This document shows, piece after piece, positions 42,234 to 53,241 of a stretch of DNA of 64,000 bases. Made by a program: the position numbers and the translations under genes. Origin of the DNA: Rhizobium cauense (GTDB lineage Bacteria > Pseudomonadota > Alphaproteobacteria > Rhizobiales > Rhizobiaceae); contig NZ_JAEUAT010000022.1 of assembly GCF_019511525.1 (NCBI RefSeq), positions 42,513 to 106,512 on the forward strand, read 5' to 3'. The stretch's first letter is position 1; every line of letters begins with the position of its first letter. The notes under the pieces are model-generated. The model saw only the letters and a program-made list of their open reading frames with translations, was not told the origin of the DNA and made no database searches.

Positions 42234-43700
42234 TCAACGCCGGAAGTGACCGCCGCCACCGCCTCGATGCCCACCACCGCCTCCGCCGCGGTGAACAGCT
42301 CGTCCACCACCACCACCCCGGTTGATCGAATGGCCGCCACCGCCACCACCCCGCTGGAACTCGCGGTGTGAGCCGCCGCGCATACCGCCGCCCATCGCCT
42401 GCGAACCACGATGCGATTGGATTTGCGCTGCCTTTCCGGAGCGAACTTCGCCCAGCCCGGACGGTCGCTTGGGCCGATTGTCGAGTTTTGCCGCGGGCCG
42501 GGGTTTGCCGATGTCGCGATCGATCCTGCCACCGGGACGATCCTTGATGGCGGGACGATTGGCGAGCGCGCCGGCATCCCGGGCGCCGTCGGCCCTCGCC
42601 CTGATCGCGCCGGCATCGGGACGCCCACCCCCGGGACGCTGCAGCGTCTCGATCTTGTTCGCCCTGATATCCTTCATCGCCGTCGAACCTGCGCGCTGGC
42701 GGATATTTTCCGTACCCTTGGCCAGCTTGGCCTTGTCGCGAATGTTGTTTGCCCCATCCGCCTTTATCCGGTTCTTGATGTTGGTATTGTCGAGCTTTGT
42801 AAGCTGGTTCTTGTCGAACTTGATCTTGCTGCGATCGACGTTCTTCCAGTCGACGTCGTTGAAATTGACCTTGCCGTTGAAATTGCGATTGTTGAAGCAG
42901 TTGTTGCAGTCGACATCGAGGTCGTTGCCGTCGAAGCGACCACCCCAAACGCCCCAATTGTCCCAATCGACAGCGGAGGCAAAGATTGCCCCCGTCACCG
43001 CGCCCGCAAAAAAGGTTGCTGTCGGATACCAGTAGTTTGGATAGGGATCCTGATAGTAGGAGAGCGGAATCGGTTGGTAGTTCTCCGCGTAGAGCATTTC
43101 CGGCTCGTAGCGTGGAACATAGATCTTCTCGGGGTCCGTTGGCTGAATGACGACATTTTCGTTCTGCTGAACAACGGTGATCTTGTCGTCGGTCTTGATG
43201 ATGCCGTCAGCGACTGCCTTGTCCCGAAGGGTCTGTATTGCCAGCAGGACATCTTTCTGCTGGTAGGCGATGGCGTCGCCAAAGTCCTGCGTCCAGTCGA
43301 GATCGTCCGCCATCATCTTCACGATATCAGGATAGTTCAGAAGCGAGACGACACTTCCGTCCCAGCTATCCTTCGGCTTGAGACTGGCATCCTTCTTCAG
43401 ATTGTCGAGAAACCGCGACGCCTCGACGACCTGAAGCGGGTAGACGGAGGCGGAACTGATCAGGGCAACAAGTTCGTCCGGATAGAGCGCGATGCGCGCG
43501 ACCAGAACTTCCAGTTCGTCTTCGCTGAGCGGATCGGGTGCAGCATCCTGGGTGGTCGTGCTAGCCGCCGTGGCGTTGGTACTTGGCGGGGTTTGGGCAC
43601 CGACACGCGGCACATTCGTTACGCCGAACGCCACTGCGGTGAGCGATATTACTGCCCAGCGCACGACGTAACCGCAGTCCCATAGAAGCCTTACACGCAT
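42234..43700 (-). CDS. DUF3300 family protein with Asn-rich and Gly/Arg-rich tail
   Basis: A 488-residue exported protein. N-terminal signal-anchor (about 8-35, VVRWAVISLTAVAFGVTNVP). The DUF3300 domain (about 60-245) has LVARIALYPDELVALISSAS, VVSLLNYPDIVKMMADDLDW and PRYEPEMLYAENYQPIP. The rest is low complexity: an Asn/Asp/Lys-rich belt (CNNCFNNRNFNGKVNFN) and a Gly/Arg/His-rich C-terminus (RGGGGGGHRGGGGGHFRR). AGTGGGGGTCC precedes the ATG. The tail might bind cell wall or metal; function unknown. Confidence 0.88.
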   Translation of the reverse strand: MRVRLLWDCGYVVRWAVISLTAVAFGVTNVPRVGAQTPPSTNATAASTTTQDAAPDPLSEDELEVLVARIALYPDELVALISSASVYPLQVVEASRFLDNLKKDASLKPKDSWDGSVVSLLNYPDIVKMMADDLDWTQDFGDAIAYQQKDVLLAIQTLRDKAVADGIIKTDDKITVVQQNENVVIQPTDPEKIYVPRYEPEMLYAENYQPIPLSYYQDPYPNYWYPTATFFAGAVTGAIFASAVDWDNWGVWGGRFDGNDLDVDCNNCFNNRNFNGKVNFNDVDWKNVDRSKIKFDKNQLTKLDNTNIKNRIKADGANNIRDKAKLAKGTENIRQRAGSTAMKDIRANKIETLQRPGGGRPDAGAIRARADGARDAGALANRPAIKDRPGGRIDRDIGKPRPAAKLDNRPKRPSGLGEVRSGKAAQIQSHRGSQAMGGGMRGGSHREFQRGGGGGGHSINRGGGGGRAVHRGGGGGGHRGGGGGHFRR

Positions 43701-44018
43701 TGGACCCCCACTGAGCAGTTCTTGAAGATTGCGATGCGGTCGGCACCGGACTTGGCTTTGATTTGCCAAAGTCGTTCCAGAGTGTCTGAAACCTCGATCG
43801 TAGTTGAACTGAACGACGCCGCGAGAGGGAAGTACGTTACAGTAAATTTACGCTCCACCCCGGCGAAGCGGCGGGATGGTTGGGCGCGGAAAAGTGTCGA
43901 TAAATCGAGTGACCCGCTTCACGAGCTATAGACCAAAGAGGGACGGTGACAGCAACCTAATCTTCGCGCTAAGCTCCGTGCCGGACTACAGGCAAGATCG
44001 AGTGTCGGCGGGGCTACG
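43701..44018. other. Intergenic region between the DUF3300 and MltF-like genes
   Basis: No gene recognised. It holds the divergent promoters; a T/A-rich patch around 43835-43855 is the best candidate zone. No clear dyad. Confidence 0.35.
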
Positions 44019-45458
44019 ATGTCAAGAATACTTGCAATCGCAATGACGTGCGTGTGCCTGGTCTGCGGGCCCTTCATGACTCCCGCCACGGCTGGCGGAA
44101 CCACACTCCTCAAGCCTTTCACCGGCGATTTCGACCAGATGGAGAAGCGTCGTCTTGTGCGGATCATCGTCCCCTACAGCAAGACGATCTATTTCATCGA
44201 CAAAGGTGCTCAGTATGGAACGGCTGTCGATTTCGGTCGTGAGCTCGAGAAAGTAATAAACGCCGGCCGCAAAAAGGAAATCGAACGCATACGGGTCGCA
44301 TTCATTCCCACCGCGCGCGACGACCTGATAGCTGCCCTGAACGAGGGCCGAGGCGACATCATCATGGCCAACTTCACGGTCACGCCGGAACGACAGAAGC
44401 TGGTCGACTTCACCGCTCCACTCTACGACAAGGCGGCCGAAGTGCTTGTTACGGGACCCGCCGCGCCTCCCGTCACATCGCTGGATGACCTTGGGGGCAA
44501 GGAAGTTTTCGTCCGTAAGTCCAGCAGCTACTACGAACATCTCGCTGCGCTGAACATGGAACGACAGGCTGCGGGCAAGCCGCTGATCACGCTGCATGTC
44601 ATGGACGAAAACCTGGAAGACGAGGATCTTCTGGAGATGGTCAACGCTGGCCTGCTGCCATGGACCGTTGTCGATGACTACAAGGCGCGGATATGGGCCT
44701 CGGTGTTTCCGGCGACAAAAGCTCGCGACGACATAGCCATCGCCTCCGAAGGACAGATCGCCTGGGCAATCCGCAAGGACAATCCGCAGCTAAAGTCAAT
44801 TCTCGACAAGTTTGCCGCCGAGCATCGCGTCGGCACGACATTCGGAAACATCTTGAAGAACAAGTTCTACAAGAGCGACAAGATGGTGCGTCGAGCCTAT
44901 TCGCCGGAGGATATGGAAAAGTTCAGAGAACTGATTGCAATCTTCAGGCAGTACGGCGGCAGCTATTCCTTCGACTACCTCATGCTCACCGCGCAGGGTT
45001 ATCAGGAATCGCAACTTGACCAATCACGGCGCAGCCCTCGAGGTGCCGTCGGCATCATGCAACTGCTGCCATCGACCGCCGCGGACAAGGCGATCGGCAT
45101 AAAGGGCATAGAGAAAAGTCCGGAACGGAACGTCGAGGCCGGTGCAAAATACCTTCGCCATCTGATCGATACATATATCAACGAGCCCGGGCTCAGCCCG
45201 CGCGAGCAGTTCCTGTTTGCCTTCGCGGCCTACAACGCTGGTCCCGCCAACTTGCGAAAGTTCAGGCAGAAGGCCGAAGAGATGGGCCTCGATCGCAATC
45301 GTTGGTTCGGAACCGTGGAAAATGGAGCCGCTGCGATCGTGGGACGCGAGACGGTGCAATACGTCAGCAATATCTACAAGTACTACGTCGCATACGACCT
45401 TCTTGCAGATCGTCTCAAAGACCCGCCCAAAGACCAAGGTGCAGCCAACCAGCAATGA
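44019..45458 (+). CDS. mltF: MltF-like membrane-bound lytic transglycosylase
   Basis: A 479-residue periplasmic peptidoglycan lyase. Signal 1-25 (LAIAMTCVCLVCGPFMTPATA). The first half is a solute-binding SBP_3 domain (about 45-285; GRGDIIMANFTVTPERQKLVDF), the second an SLT domain (about 325-460) with catalytic Glu in LMLTAQGYQESQLDQ and the flanking RGAVGIMQLLPSTA and FAFAAYNAGPANL motifs. In enterobacterial MltF the SBP-like domain regulates activity. It faces the DUF3300 operon, consistent with a local envelope cluster. Confidence 0.9.
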   Translation: MSRILAIAMTCVCLVCGPFMTPATAGGTTLLKPFTGDFDQMEKRRLVRIIVPYSKTIYFIDKGAQYGTAVDFGRELEKVINAGRKKEIERIRVAFIPTARDDLIAALNEGRGDIIMANFTVTPERQKLVDFTAPLYDKAAEVLVTGPAAPPVTSLDDLGGKEVFVRKSSSYYEHLAALNMERQAAGKPLITLHVMDENLEDEDLLEMVNAGLLPWTVVDDYKARIWASVFPATKARDDIAIASEGQIAWAIRKDNPQLKSILDKFAAEHRVGTTFGNILKNKFYKSDKMVRRAYSPEDMEKFRELIAIFRQYGGSYSFDYLMLTAQGYQESQLDQSRRSPRGAVGIMQLLPSTAADKAIGIKGIEKSPERNVEAGAKYLRHLIDTYINEPGLSPREQFLFAFAAYNAGPANLRKFRQKAEEMGLDRNRWFGTVENGAAAIVGRETVQYVSNIYKYYVAYDLLADRLKDPPKDQGAANQQ

Positions 45459-45488
45459 TCTTCGCTTCCCGGGGACGGATTCCATTTC

Positions 45489-47003
<1,515 letters not shown>

Positions 47004-47160
47004 CAAACCCACCCCGCGCACGTATCTCAGCAGACTATAACGCGGATTGGAAAAATCGCGCATAAGTTTTATGCGCATAGAGAGATTGACGGGATATGAG
47101 AAGCCAACTTGCCAGCGGTCCACCAGTCCAGCCTCAGCAAAGTGGCCTACTGCGCCTTTG

Positions 47161-47412
47161 CTAGTGGTGACTGTAGAGACTCGGATTGATGTCTTCGTCG
47201 GCGCGATCGGGAAAGAGCTGCCGCCGGGTTCGCTCGAGGGCTTCAGCCTCAAGTCGATGCTTGCGAAGCAGAACCTGGGTTACGTCACGATAGGATGCCG
47301 CATCGGAGGGAGCGATGCGGACCGTTCCGCCATGGGCAAGGAATTCGCAGAACGCCTGGACGGAGCGAAGCCGTGTTGTGAGCTCGACATAGCGGTTTTC
47401 GTCAGCGTTCAT
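47161..47412 (-). CDS. Small hypothetical protein
   Basis: An 83-residue protein (MNADENRYVELTTRLRSVQA...) with mostly helical composition and a short stretch GTVRIAPSDAASYRDV. GAGGTG lies about ten bases before the ATG. No signal or membrane segment. It lies between the POT transporter and an SDR gene. Family unknown; coding status moderately likely. Confidence 0.5.
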   Translation of the reverse strand: MNADENRYVELTTRLRSVQAFCEFLAHGGTVRIAPSDAASYRDVTQVLLRKHRLEAEALERTRRQLFPDRADEDINPSLYSHH

Positions 47413-47553
47413 CTGCGCGCACCTCTTTGCAGGGAGTGTCAGCACTGACTTTGGCGACATCATGACAACCGCACCATGACAAGACGACGCCAGCGTCCGG
47501 CCATCCGATCTGAACTGCTGCGGCATCGATGCTCTGGAGGAAGTTTCCCCTGC

Positions 47554-48345
47554 TTAGAGGGTGTCGATGACCCCGCCGTCAACGCGAACGGATGCGCCTG
47601 TCGTCGCGGAAGCGAACGGCGACGCAAGATAAGTTACCAAGTTTGCGACTTCCTCGACACTGGTGGCGCGTTGAATGATCGAGCTACCGCGATGCTGCTT
47701 GACGAAGGCGGCAGCGATCTCCTCCAGTGGCAACCCGGTTCTAGCTTGCTCGTCGGCAAGCATCGCTTCCACGCCTTCGGAAAGCGTGGGACCAGGAAGG
47801 ACGGAGTTCACCGTGATACCCGTTCCGGCCATGCGCTTGGCGAGACCGCGAGCGACAGCAATGTCGGCCGTCTTGCTGACGCCGTAGTGGATCATCTCGA
47901 CCGGAATGTTGAAACCGGATTCGGACGCCAGGAAGATCACGCGGCCCCAGTTCAACGTCTGCATGCCTGGAAGATAGGCGCGGGAGAGCCTGACGGCGGA
48001 CATGACGTTGACCTGCCAATGTCGGTCCCAAACCTCGTCGCTGGCGTCGAAAAAGTCGATCGGCTGGAAGATGCCAGCGTTGTTAATCAGGATGTCCACC
48101 TGGGGAATTTTCGCGACAAGCGCGGCACATCCTTCGGCGGTTGAGAGGTCGGCGGCAGCAGACTTGACGCTGCCCCTGGCGCCTTCACCCCTGAGCCGTT
48201 CGGCAGCCTTTGCGGTCTTGTCTTCTGACCGGCCGTTGACGACAACATCGGCTCCAGCCCTTGAAAGCTGGCGGCCAATTGCGTAGCCGATGCCCTCCGT
48301 TGATCCGGTGACCAGCGCCCTCTTTCCAGTGAGATCGATTTGCAT
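47554..48345 (-). CDS. Short-chain dehydrogenase/reductase
   Basis: A 263-residue classical SDR: cofactor loop TGSTEGIGYAIG (about 14-25), NNAG, catalytic Ser in FLASESGFNI and Tyr-Lys in HYGVSKTA, and C-terminal DGGVIDTL. The sequence reads like the enzymes annotated as 3-oxoacyl-ACP reductase-type or sugar alcohol dehydrogenases of rhizobia; the substrate is not known. It stands alone, upstream (in transcription) of a small gene on the same strand. Confidence 0.88.
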   Translation of the reverse strand: MQIDLTGKRALVTGSTEGIGYAIGRQLSRAGADVVVNGRSEDKTAKAAERLRGEGARGSVKSAAADLSTAEGCAALVAKIPQVDILINNAGIFQPIDFFDASDEVWDRHWQVNVMSAVRLSRAYLPGMQTLNWGRVIFLASESGFNIPVEMIHYGVSKTADIAVARGLAKRMAGTGITVNSVLPGPTLSEGVEAMLADEQARTGLPLEEIAAAFVKQHRGSSIIQRATSVEEVANLVTYLASPFASATTGASVRVDGGVIDTL

Positions 48346-48500
48346 TTTCTGCTCCCGTCGAGGTTGGATGACGAAACCTATAGTCAGTTTTGCGGTCCCG
48401 CAACGGTCCGACCAACGAGAGATTCAGCGATATTTGACAGAGCTTCGAGGCTCAGTGCCGGATGCGCCCTTCCGCGATCCTCTGGGAGAAGCGCCCTGTC

Positions 48501-48833
48501 CTAAAGGAAATCGTCGCGCCTTGGCGTGAAGGTGTCGATCAGCAGTCCCTTTTCGAGGGCGACGACGCCGTGAACAAGGTTGGGAGCGACGATGAAGCTG
48601 GAGCCGGCATCGAGCCTTGTGGTGACGCCATCGACTGTAACGTCGAAGGCCCCCTCGGCCACGTAGCTCACCTGTGTGTGCGGATGTGAATGAAGCGCAC
48701 CAATGGCGCCGGGTTCGAAACTGAAGGCAACGAGCATCATTTCCGGGCGGTGCGAGAGAACGGCACGCCTGTTGCCCGGCGCAACTTCCGTCCAGGTGAT
48801 GTCATCGGGAAGCGTGTAGTGATCGGCCATCAT
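48501..48833 (-). CDS. kdgF: KdgF-like cupin (unsaturated uronate isomerisation)
   Basis: A 110-residue single-domain cupin. Metal-binding motif 1 shows GALHSHPHTQVSYVAEGAF and motif 2 PNLVHGV. In pectin- and alginate-degrading bacteria KdgF turns 4,5-unsaturated uronates into linear ketouronates, the substrate of KduI. Here it is the last gene after kduI and kduD (6 bp behind kduD), which supports that assignment. Confidence 0.8.
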   Translation of the reverse strand: MMADHYTLPDDITWTEVAPGNRRAVLSHRPEMMLVAFSFEPGAIGALHSHPHTQVSYVAEGAFDVTVDGVTTRLDAGSSFIVAPNLVHGVVALEKGLLIDTFTPRRDDFL

Positions 48834-48839
48834 AATCTC

Positions 48840-49595
48840 CTATCGAGCAAGCCAGCCGCCGTCGACCGGCAGAACCGTGCCATGAACATAATCCGAGGCG
48901 CGCGAAGCAAGGTAAACCGCCGTGCCAACCATATCCTCGGCCCTCGCCCAGCGGGCGGCCGGGATGCGCTTCAGGATATCCGCGCTTCGCTCCGCATCGG
49001 CGCGAAGCGCCTCAGTATTGTTGGTCTCGACATAGCCGGGCGCGATCGCATTCACATTGATGCCCTTCGATGCCCATTCATTCGCCATCAACCTGGTGAT
49101 GCCGGCGAGCCCGCTCTTCGACGCCGTATAGGATGGAATGCGAATGCCTCCCTGGAACGACAGCAGCGAAGCGATGTTGATGATCTTCGCCGGCGCCTGC
49201 CGCGCGAGCGCTGCCTTGGCGAACGCCTGGCAGAGGAAGAAAACGGACTTCAGGTTGGTGTCCAGTACCGCATCCCAATCCTCTTCCGTAAACTCCAGCG
49301 CGTCGGCACGGCGAATGATGCCGGCGTTGTTGACCAAGATATCGGGCGAGGCGCCGGCGGCAAGGGCGCGCTCGACAACAGCCCTCGCCTCCTTGGTATC
49401 GGACAGGTCCGCCTTGAGCGATACGAACCGGCGCCCCGTCGAAGTGACCGCCTTCGCGGTGTCGTCCATCGCTGAACGGCCGACGCCGACAATGTCGGCG
49501 CCCGCTTCCGCCAGGCCGACGGCGATGGCCTGGCCAATGCCGGTATTGGCGCCGGTGACGATCGCCCAGCGGCCAGTGAGATCGAAAAGGCTCAT
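48840..49595 (-). CDS. kduD: 2-dehydro-3-deoxy-D-gluconate 5-dehydrogenase KduD
   Basis: A 251-residue SDR that reduces 2,5-diketo-3-deoxygluconate to 2-keto-3-deoxygluconate. Cofactor loop TGANTGIGQAIA, NNAGIIRRADALEFTEEDW, catalytic Tyr-Lys in PSYTASKSGL, and the KduD-type end VLPVDGGWLAR. Overlaps kduI by four bases (ATGA), which makes the assignment firm. Confidence 0.92.
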   Translation of the reverse strand: MSLFDLTGRWAIVTGANTGIGQAIAVGLAEAGADIVGVGRSAMDDTAKAVTSTGRRFVSLKADLSDTKEARAVVERALAAGASPDILVNNAGIIRRADALEFTEEDWDAVLDTNLKSVFFLCQAFAKAALARQAPAKIINIASLLSFQGGIRIPSYTASKSGLAGITRLMANEWASKGINVNAIAPGYVETNNTEALRADAERSADILKRIPAARWARAEDMVGTAVYLASRASDYVHGTVLPVDGGWLAR

Positions 49596-50434
49596 CGCAG
49601 AGATTCCATCGGCACCTTGTCCATGTCGGTGAAGCTCATGTTATCGCCGGCCATGGCCCAGATGAAGGCATAGCGACCGGTACCGGCGCCGGAATGTATG
49701 GACCAGCCGGGCGACAAGACCGCCTCGTGGTTCTTCAGGACGACATGCCGCGTCTCGCTGGGCTCCCCCATGAAATGGAAGATGCGGGTCGTCTCCTGCA
49801 TGCCGAAGTAAAGATAGACCTCCATGCGCCGATCATGAACATGCGCCGGCATCGTGTTCCAGACCGAGCCGGGTTCGAACATCGTGAGACCTACGAGCAA
49901 TTGGCAGCTCTCGCAGACATCGGGATGCACATACTGGTTGATGGTGCGGGCGTTGGATTCCTCTGCGGAGCCCACAACCACCTTCTTCGCCATCTCACGC
50001 GTAATGTGAACCGTCGGGCAAGCACGATGCGCAGGCGCGCTGAGCAGGTAGAACAGCGCTGGCTTGGCCGGATCAAGGCTGGCAAAGCTCAAGGCGCCCT
50101 CTCCCATTCCGATGTAAAGTGCCTCCTGGAAGCCGAGTTCGTAGCGCTTTCCCGCGACGCTGACCGTACCGGTGCCTCCGATATTGACGATAGCGGCCTC
50201 GCGCCGGTCGAGAAAACGCTCCGTGCCCGTCTGGGCAATCGCGGCGATCTCCAGAGGCTTGGCATCCGGCATGACGCCGCCGACGATCATGCGATCGAGA
50301 TGGCTGTAGGTGAGATTGGCCTCACCTGGGCGAAACAGGTCCTCGATCACGAACCCATCGCGCAGACCCTGCGTGTCGCGCCTTGCGGCGTCCTCCGGTC
50401 CGACGACCTGGCGTACTGATACTGAAATGGTCAC
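49592..50434 (-). CDS. kduI: 5-dehydro-4-deoxy-D-glucuronate isomerase KduI
   Basis: A 280-residue zinc cupin-type isomerase converting 5-keto-4-deoxyuronate to 2,5-diketo-3-deoxygluconate. Opening FRPGEANLTYSHLDRMIVGG, central NIGGTGTVSVAGKRYEL, and the zinc-ligand region PAHVHDRRMEVYLYF; end DNMSFTDMDKVPMESLR is diagnostic. GTG start after GAGGCATAGCC. It is immediately followed by kduD. Confidence 0.95.
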   Translation of the reverse strand: MTISVSVRQVVGPEDAARRDTQGLRDGFVIEDLFRPGEANLTYSHLDRMIVGGVMPDAKPLEIAAIAQTGTERFLDRREAAIVNIGGTGTVSVAGKRYELGFQEALYIGMGEGALSFASLDPAKPALFYLLSAPAHRACPTVHITREMAKKVVVGSAEESNARTINQYVHPDVCESCQLLVGLTMFEPGSVWNTMPAHVHDRRMEVYLYFGMQETTRIFHFMGEPSETRHVVLKNHEAVLSPGWSIHSGAGTGRYAFIWAMAGDNMSFTDMDKVPMESLR

Positions 50435-50464
50435 GGCTATGCCTCTTCTGTCTGTGGAATGGGG

Positions 50465-51202
50465 TCAGGTGAGCACGACATATTCGGTCAACTGGTTGAT
50501 CGTCGTGTCCGCCTTGTCAACATCGAATACCTTGGTGCCATGGCTCATGATGACGAAGCGGTCGCACACCTGGTAGGCGTGGTAGATGTTGTGCGTCACC
50601 AATACGCTGGAGACGTTTTCTGCCTTGAGCTTCAGCACCTGGTTCAGGAGTGCCTCCGTCTCACGCACCGACAGCGCCGAAGTCGGCTCGTCGAGAAGCA
50701 GCACCCGCTTCTTGAAGTAGACGGCGCGGGCGATGGCGACGGCCTGTTTCTGGCCGCCGGAGAGATTACCAACAAGCGTATCGGGGGAATCGATGCCCGA
50801 GATGTGGACCGCGTTCTGGAGCACCTCCATGGCGATCTCGCGCATCTCGCGTTGCCGAAGGAAGCCGAAGCGATCGGTGAGTTCGCGACCCATGAAGATG
50901 TTGCGGGTGATCGAAAGGGAATCCACCAGCGCCGTATGCTGATAGATGGTTTCGATGCCGGCATCGGCCGAATCGGACCGGCAGGTAAATGCCGTCTTCT
51001 TCCCGTCGACGCTGAGATAGCCTTCTGTCGGCTTGTGAATGCCGGATATCAGGTTGACGGTTGTCGACTTGCCGGCGCCGTTGTCGCCGAGCAGCCCCAC
51101 CACCTCGCCTTCGCCGATATGAAAGCTCAGATTGCGCAGCGCCGTCAGCGCGCCGAAGCTTTTCGAGATATTGTGCAGTTCCAGAAGATTAGGGGCCGAC
51201 AT
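50465..51202 (-). CDS. CUT2-type sugar ABC transporter ATPase (single domain)
   Basis: A 245-residue ATPase with one nucleotide-binding domain, as in the fructose transporter FrcA and unlike the tandem RbsA/XylG type. Walker A GLLGDNGAGKST (about 35-46), signature LSGGQKQAVA, Walker B VLLLDEPTSALS, H-loop VTHNIYHAYQ. The ATG shares one base with the permease stop (TGATG). It forms the transporter with the next two genes and lies directly before kduI. Confidence 0.92.
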   Translation of the reverse strand: MSAPNLLELHNISKSFGALTALRNLSFHIGEGEVVGLLGDNGAGKSTTVNLISGIHKPTEGYLSVDGKKTAFTCRSDSADAGIETIYQHTALVDSLSITRNIFMGRELTDRFGFLRQREMREIAMEVLQNAVHISGIDSPDTLVGNLSGGQKQAVAIARAVYFKKRVLLLDEPTSALSVRETEALLNQVLKLKAENVSSVLVTHNIYHAYQVCDRFVIMSHGTKVFDVDKADTTINQLTEYVVLT

Positions 51203-52221
51203 CACGCAAGACCTCGCCGCTCGATAAGATGGTTGAAGATGGCGGCCAGCACGATCAGCGTCGCGATGAACATATCGAGATAGAAGCCCGGCGCGCGCAG
51301 CAGAAGCAGGACGTCGGTGATCGTGTGGATGAGCAGCACGCCGAGAAAGATGCCGATGATCGATCCGCGCCCACCGCGCAGCGATAGTCCGCCGATCACG
51401 CAAGCGGCGATCGCCTGGAGTTCCAAGCCAGCGCCCTGCCCCGGCTGCACGCTACCGACGCGGGCAGTGGCAAGAATTCCGGCCACTGCCGCCATGCCGC
51501 CGGCGATCGCGAATGCCACGAGCTTGACGCGGTTGGTGTTGATGCCGATCGCCTCCGCAGCGCCGCGATTGCCGCCGGTTGCGAAGACGTGGTTGCCGAA
51601 ACGGTGACGGTGGACGAGATAGTGGAAGCCGACGACGAAAAGAACGATCCAGATGAAAGCGGCATTGATACCGAGCAGTGTGCCGGAGAACAGGCTGGTA
51701 AAGATCGGTTCCGGGTCGAAGCGCACCTGGACGGCACCATTATAGAGCAGGACCGCGCCGCGCCAGAACAACAGACCGCCCAAGGTAACAATGAAGGAGG
51801 GCAGCCCGAAGCGCAGCGTGATGTGGCCGTTGAGCAGCCCGATCATGATGCCGGCCAGCACGCCGAGCGGTGCGGCTATGAAGGCACTCAATCCGGCGCC
51901 GACGAGGCTCGCCATCAGGATGGCGGTGAAGGTGTAGACGGAACCGATGGAGAGGTCGAACTCGCCTGCGATCATCAGCACGCCGGCGCCGAGCGCCAGG
52001 CAGCCGAGCACCGGGATCGCCTTCATCAGGATCGTCAGGTTCTGCGGCGAGAGGTAGCGAAACTGATCGGGATAGAGCAAGGCGCCTGCGATGCAGATGA
52101 TCTGCAGCGTCATGAAAACAAGGAAGATCGCGCCCGCGGGCATCGCCATGATCTGCCTGATAACAGGTTGTTTCTGCGTCCGCGATCGGGGCGCGGCACT
52201 TTCTGCGAGAATTGGTGTCAC
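51202..52221 (-). CDS. CUT2-type sugar ABC transporter permease
   Basis: A 339-residue inner-membrane permease with about ten helices. BPD_transp_2 marks: LMIAGEFDLSIGSVYTFTAI, IGLLNGHITLRFGLPSFIVT, RHRFGNHVFATGGN, and GLSLRGGRGSIIGIFLG. I used the GTG that begins VTPILAESAAPR; a frame extension to 52281 is not supported by a ribosome site, nor is the GTG strongly. Partner of the ATPase and the binding protein. Confidence 0.92.
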   Translation of the reverse strand: MTPILAESAAPRSRTQKQPVIRQIMAMPAGAIFLVFMTLQIICIAGALLYPDQFRYLSPQNLTILMKAIPVLGCLALGAGVLMIAGEFDLSIGSVYTFTAILMASLVGAGLSAFIAAPLGVLAGIMIGLLNGHITLRFGLPSFIVTLGGLLFWRGAVLLYNGAVQVRFDPEPIFTSLFSGTLLGINAAFIWIVLFVVGFHYLVHRHRFGNHVFATGGNRGAAEAIGINTNRVKLVAFAIAGGMAAVAGILATARVGSVQPGQGAGLELQAIAACVIGGLSLRGGRGSIIGIFLGVLLIHTITDVLLLLRAPGFYLDMFIATLIVLAAIFNHLIERRGLA

Positions 52222-52290
52222 GGTCTGGTACTCGATCGATTGGAGACGGAGAACCTGCCGGTATCGCCGGCAGGCTCCCACGAAACGCGG

Positions 52291-53241
52291 TTAGCGGAAG
52301 CTGCCGATCAGCGGCTTGACCGAGCTGATGCGCGATTTGTCGAGGAAGGCACCCTGCCCGGTGTCGACGTCGGTCGGTGTCAGCCCGTACTTCTTCGAGA
52401 GCGCGATCTGGGCGATCGGATAGTAGCCCTGGAGGTATGGCTGCTGGTCCATGGTCGCAAACATCGCGCCTGATTCAACCGCATTGACGATCTCGACTGC
52501 CAGATCGAAGCCGCCGAACGGGATCTTCACGCCTGCGTCCTTGATAGCGCCAGCACCGACGGTTGAGGTGACGGAGCCAGTGCCGAACAGCGCCTTGACT
52601 CCCGGATTGGCGATCAGGAACTGCGCCATGATATTCTGCGCCTCGGCCGGATCGAGGCCGGCGCGAACCGTTTCGACCTTGATGCCGCTTTCCTTCATCG
52701 CCTTCTCGATGCCGCCGCCACGCGCGACCGCGAAGCTCGCCTCGGGGATTTCCCGCGGATTGAAGACAACGTCGCCGGACTTCAGGCCGAACTCCTTGAT
52801 CATCCGGTTGCCGAGCTCGTAGCCCGAGGCGAACTCGTTCATGCCGACATAAGCCTGGCGGCAATTGCCCTTGGCGCCTTCCAGGTCGTCGTTGTTGAAA
52901 CCGATGACGACGATGCCGGACTTCACCGCCGCGCAGATGCTTTCATCGAAGGCATCAGACGAGGAGATAGAAACCGCAATACCGTCGACGCCGCTTGCCG
53001 TCGCACTCTCGATCAGATCGTTCTGGCGAACCGGGTCGTTGTTGGCATATTGCACGTCGAGATCGACGCCGAATTGCGCGGCTGCGTCCTTCGCACCCTT
53101 TACCACAGGGTTGAAGAACTGGACACTTGGATCGAGATAGATAATCATTGTTGCCTTGACGTCAGCGGCCAATGCCGTAGACGTCATCATCGTGGCGAGA
53201 CCCGCGGCGAGTGCTGCGGTTTTCAGACTGGTCACTTTCAT
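52291..53241 (-). CDS. CUT2-type sugar-binding protein
   Basis: A 316-residue periplasmic ribose-binding-like protein. Signal 1-25 (LKTAALAAGLATMMTSTALA). The fold shows VQYANNDPVRQNDLIESATASG, VDGIAVSISSSDAF, IVVIGFNNDDLEGAKG, typical of cluster B binding proteins (RbsB-like). AGGGAGGATACG is a strong ribosome site. The genes downstream (permease, ATPase, kduI, kduD, kdgF-like) point to a uronate or unsaturated uronide cargo; FrcB-type proteins bind fructose or mannose, so this needs care. Confidence 0.92.
   Translation of the reverse strand: MKVTSLKTAALAAGLATMMTSTALAADVKATMIIYLDPSVQFFNPVVKGAKDAAAQFGVDLDVQYANNDPVRQNDLIESATASGVDGIAVSISSSDAFDESICAAVKSGIVVIGFNNDDLEGAKGNCRQAYVGMNEFASGYELGNRMIKEFGLKSGDVVFNPREIPEASFAVARGGGIEKAMKESGIKVETVRAGLDPAEAQNIMAQFLIANPGVKALFGTGSVTSTVGAGAIKDAGVKIPFGGFDLAVEIVNAVESGAMFATMDQQPYLQGYYPIAQIALSKKYGLTPTDVDTGQGAFLDKSRISSVKPLIGSFR

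Noticed and set aside
42211..42966. N-terminal extension of the DUF2950 frame into the DUF3300 gene
   Set aside because: Low-complexity frame shadow; the DUF2950 signal peptide and ribosome site fix the start at 42210.
42411..43685. A 424-codon frame on the plus strand opposite DUF3300
   Set aside because: Mirror frame with Val/Asp-rich translation and no motif.
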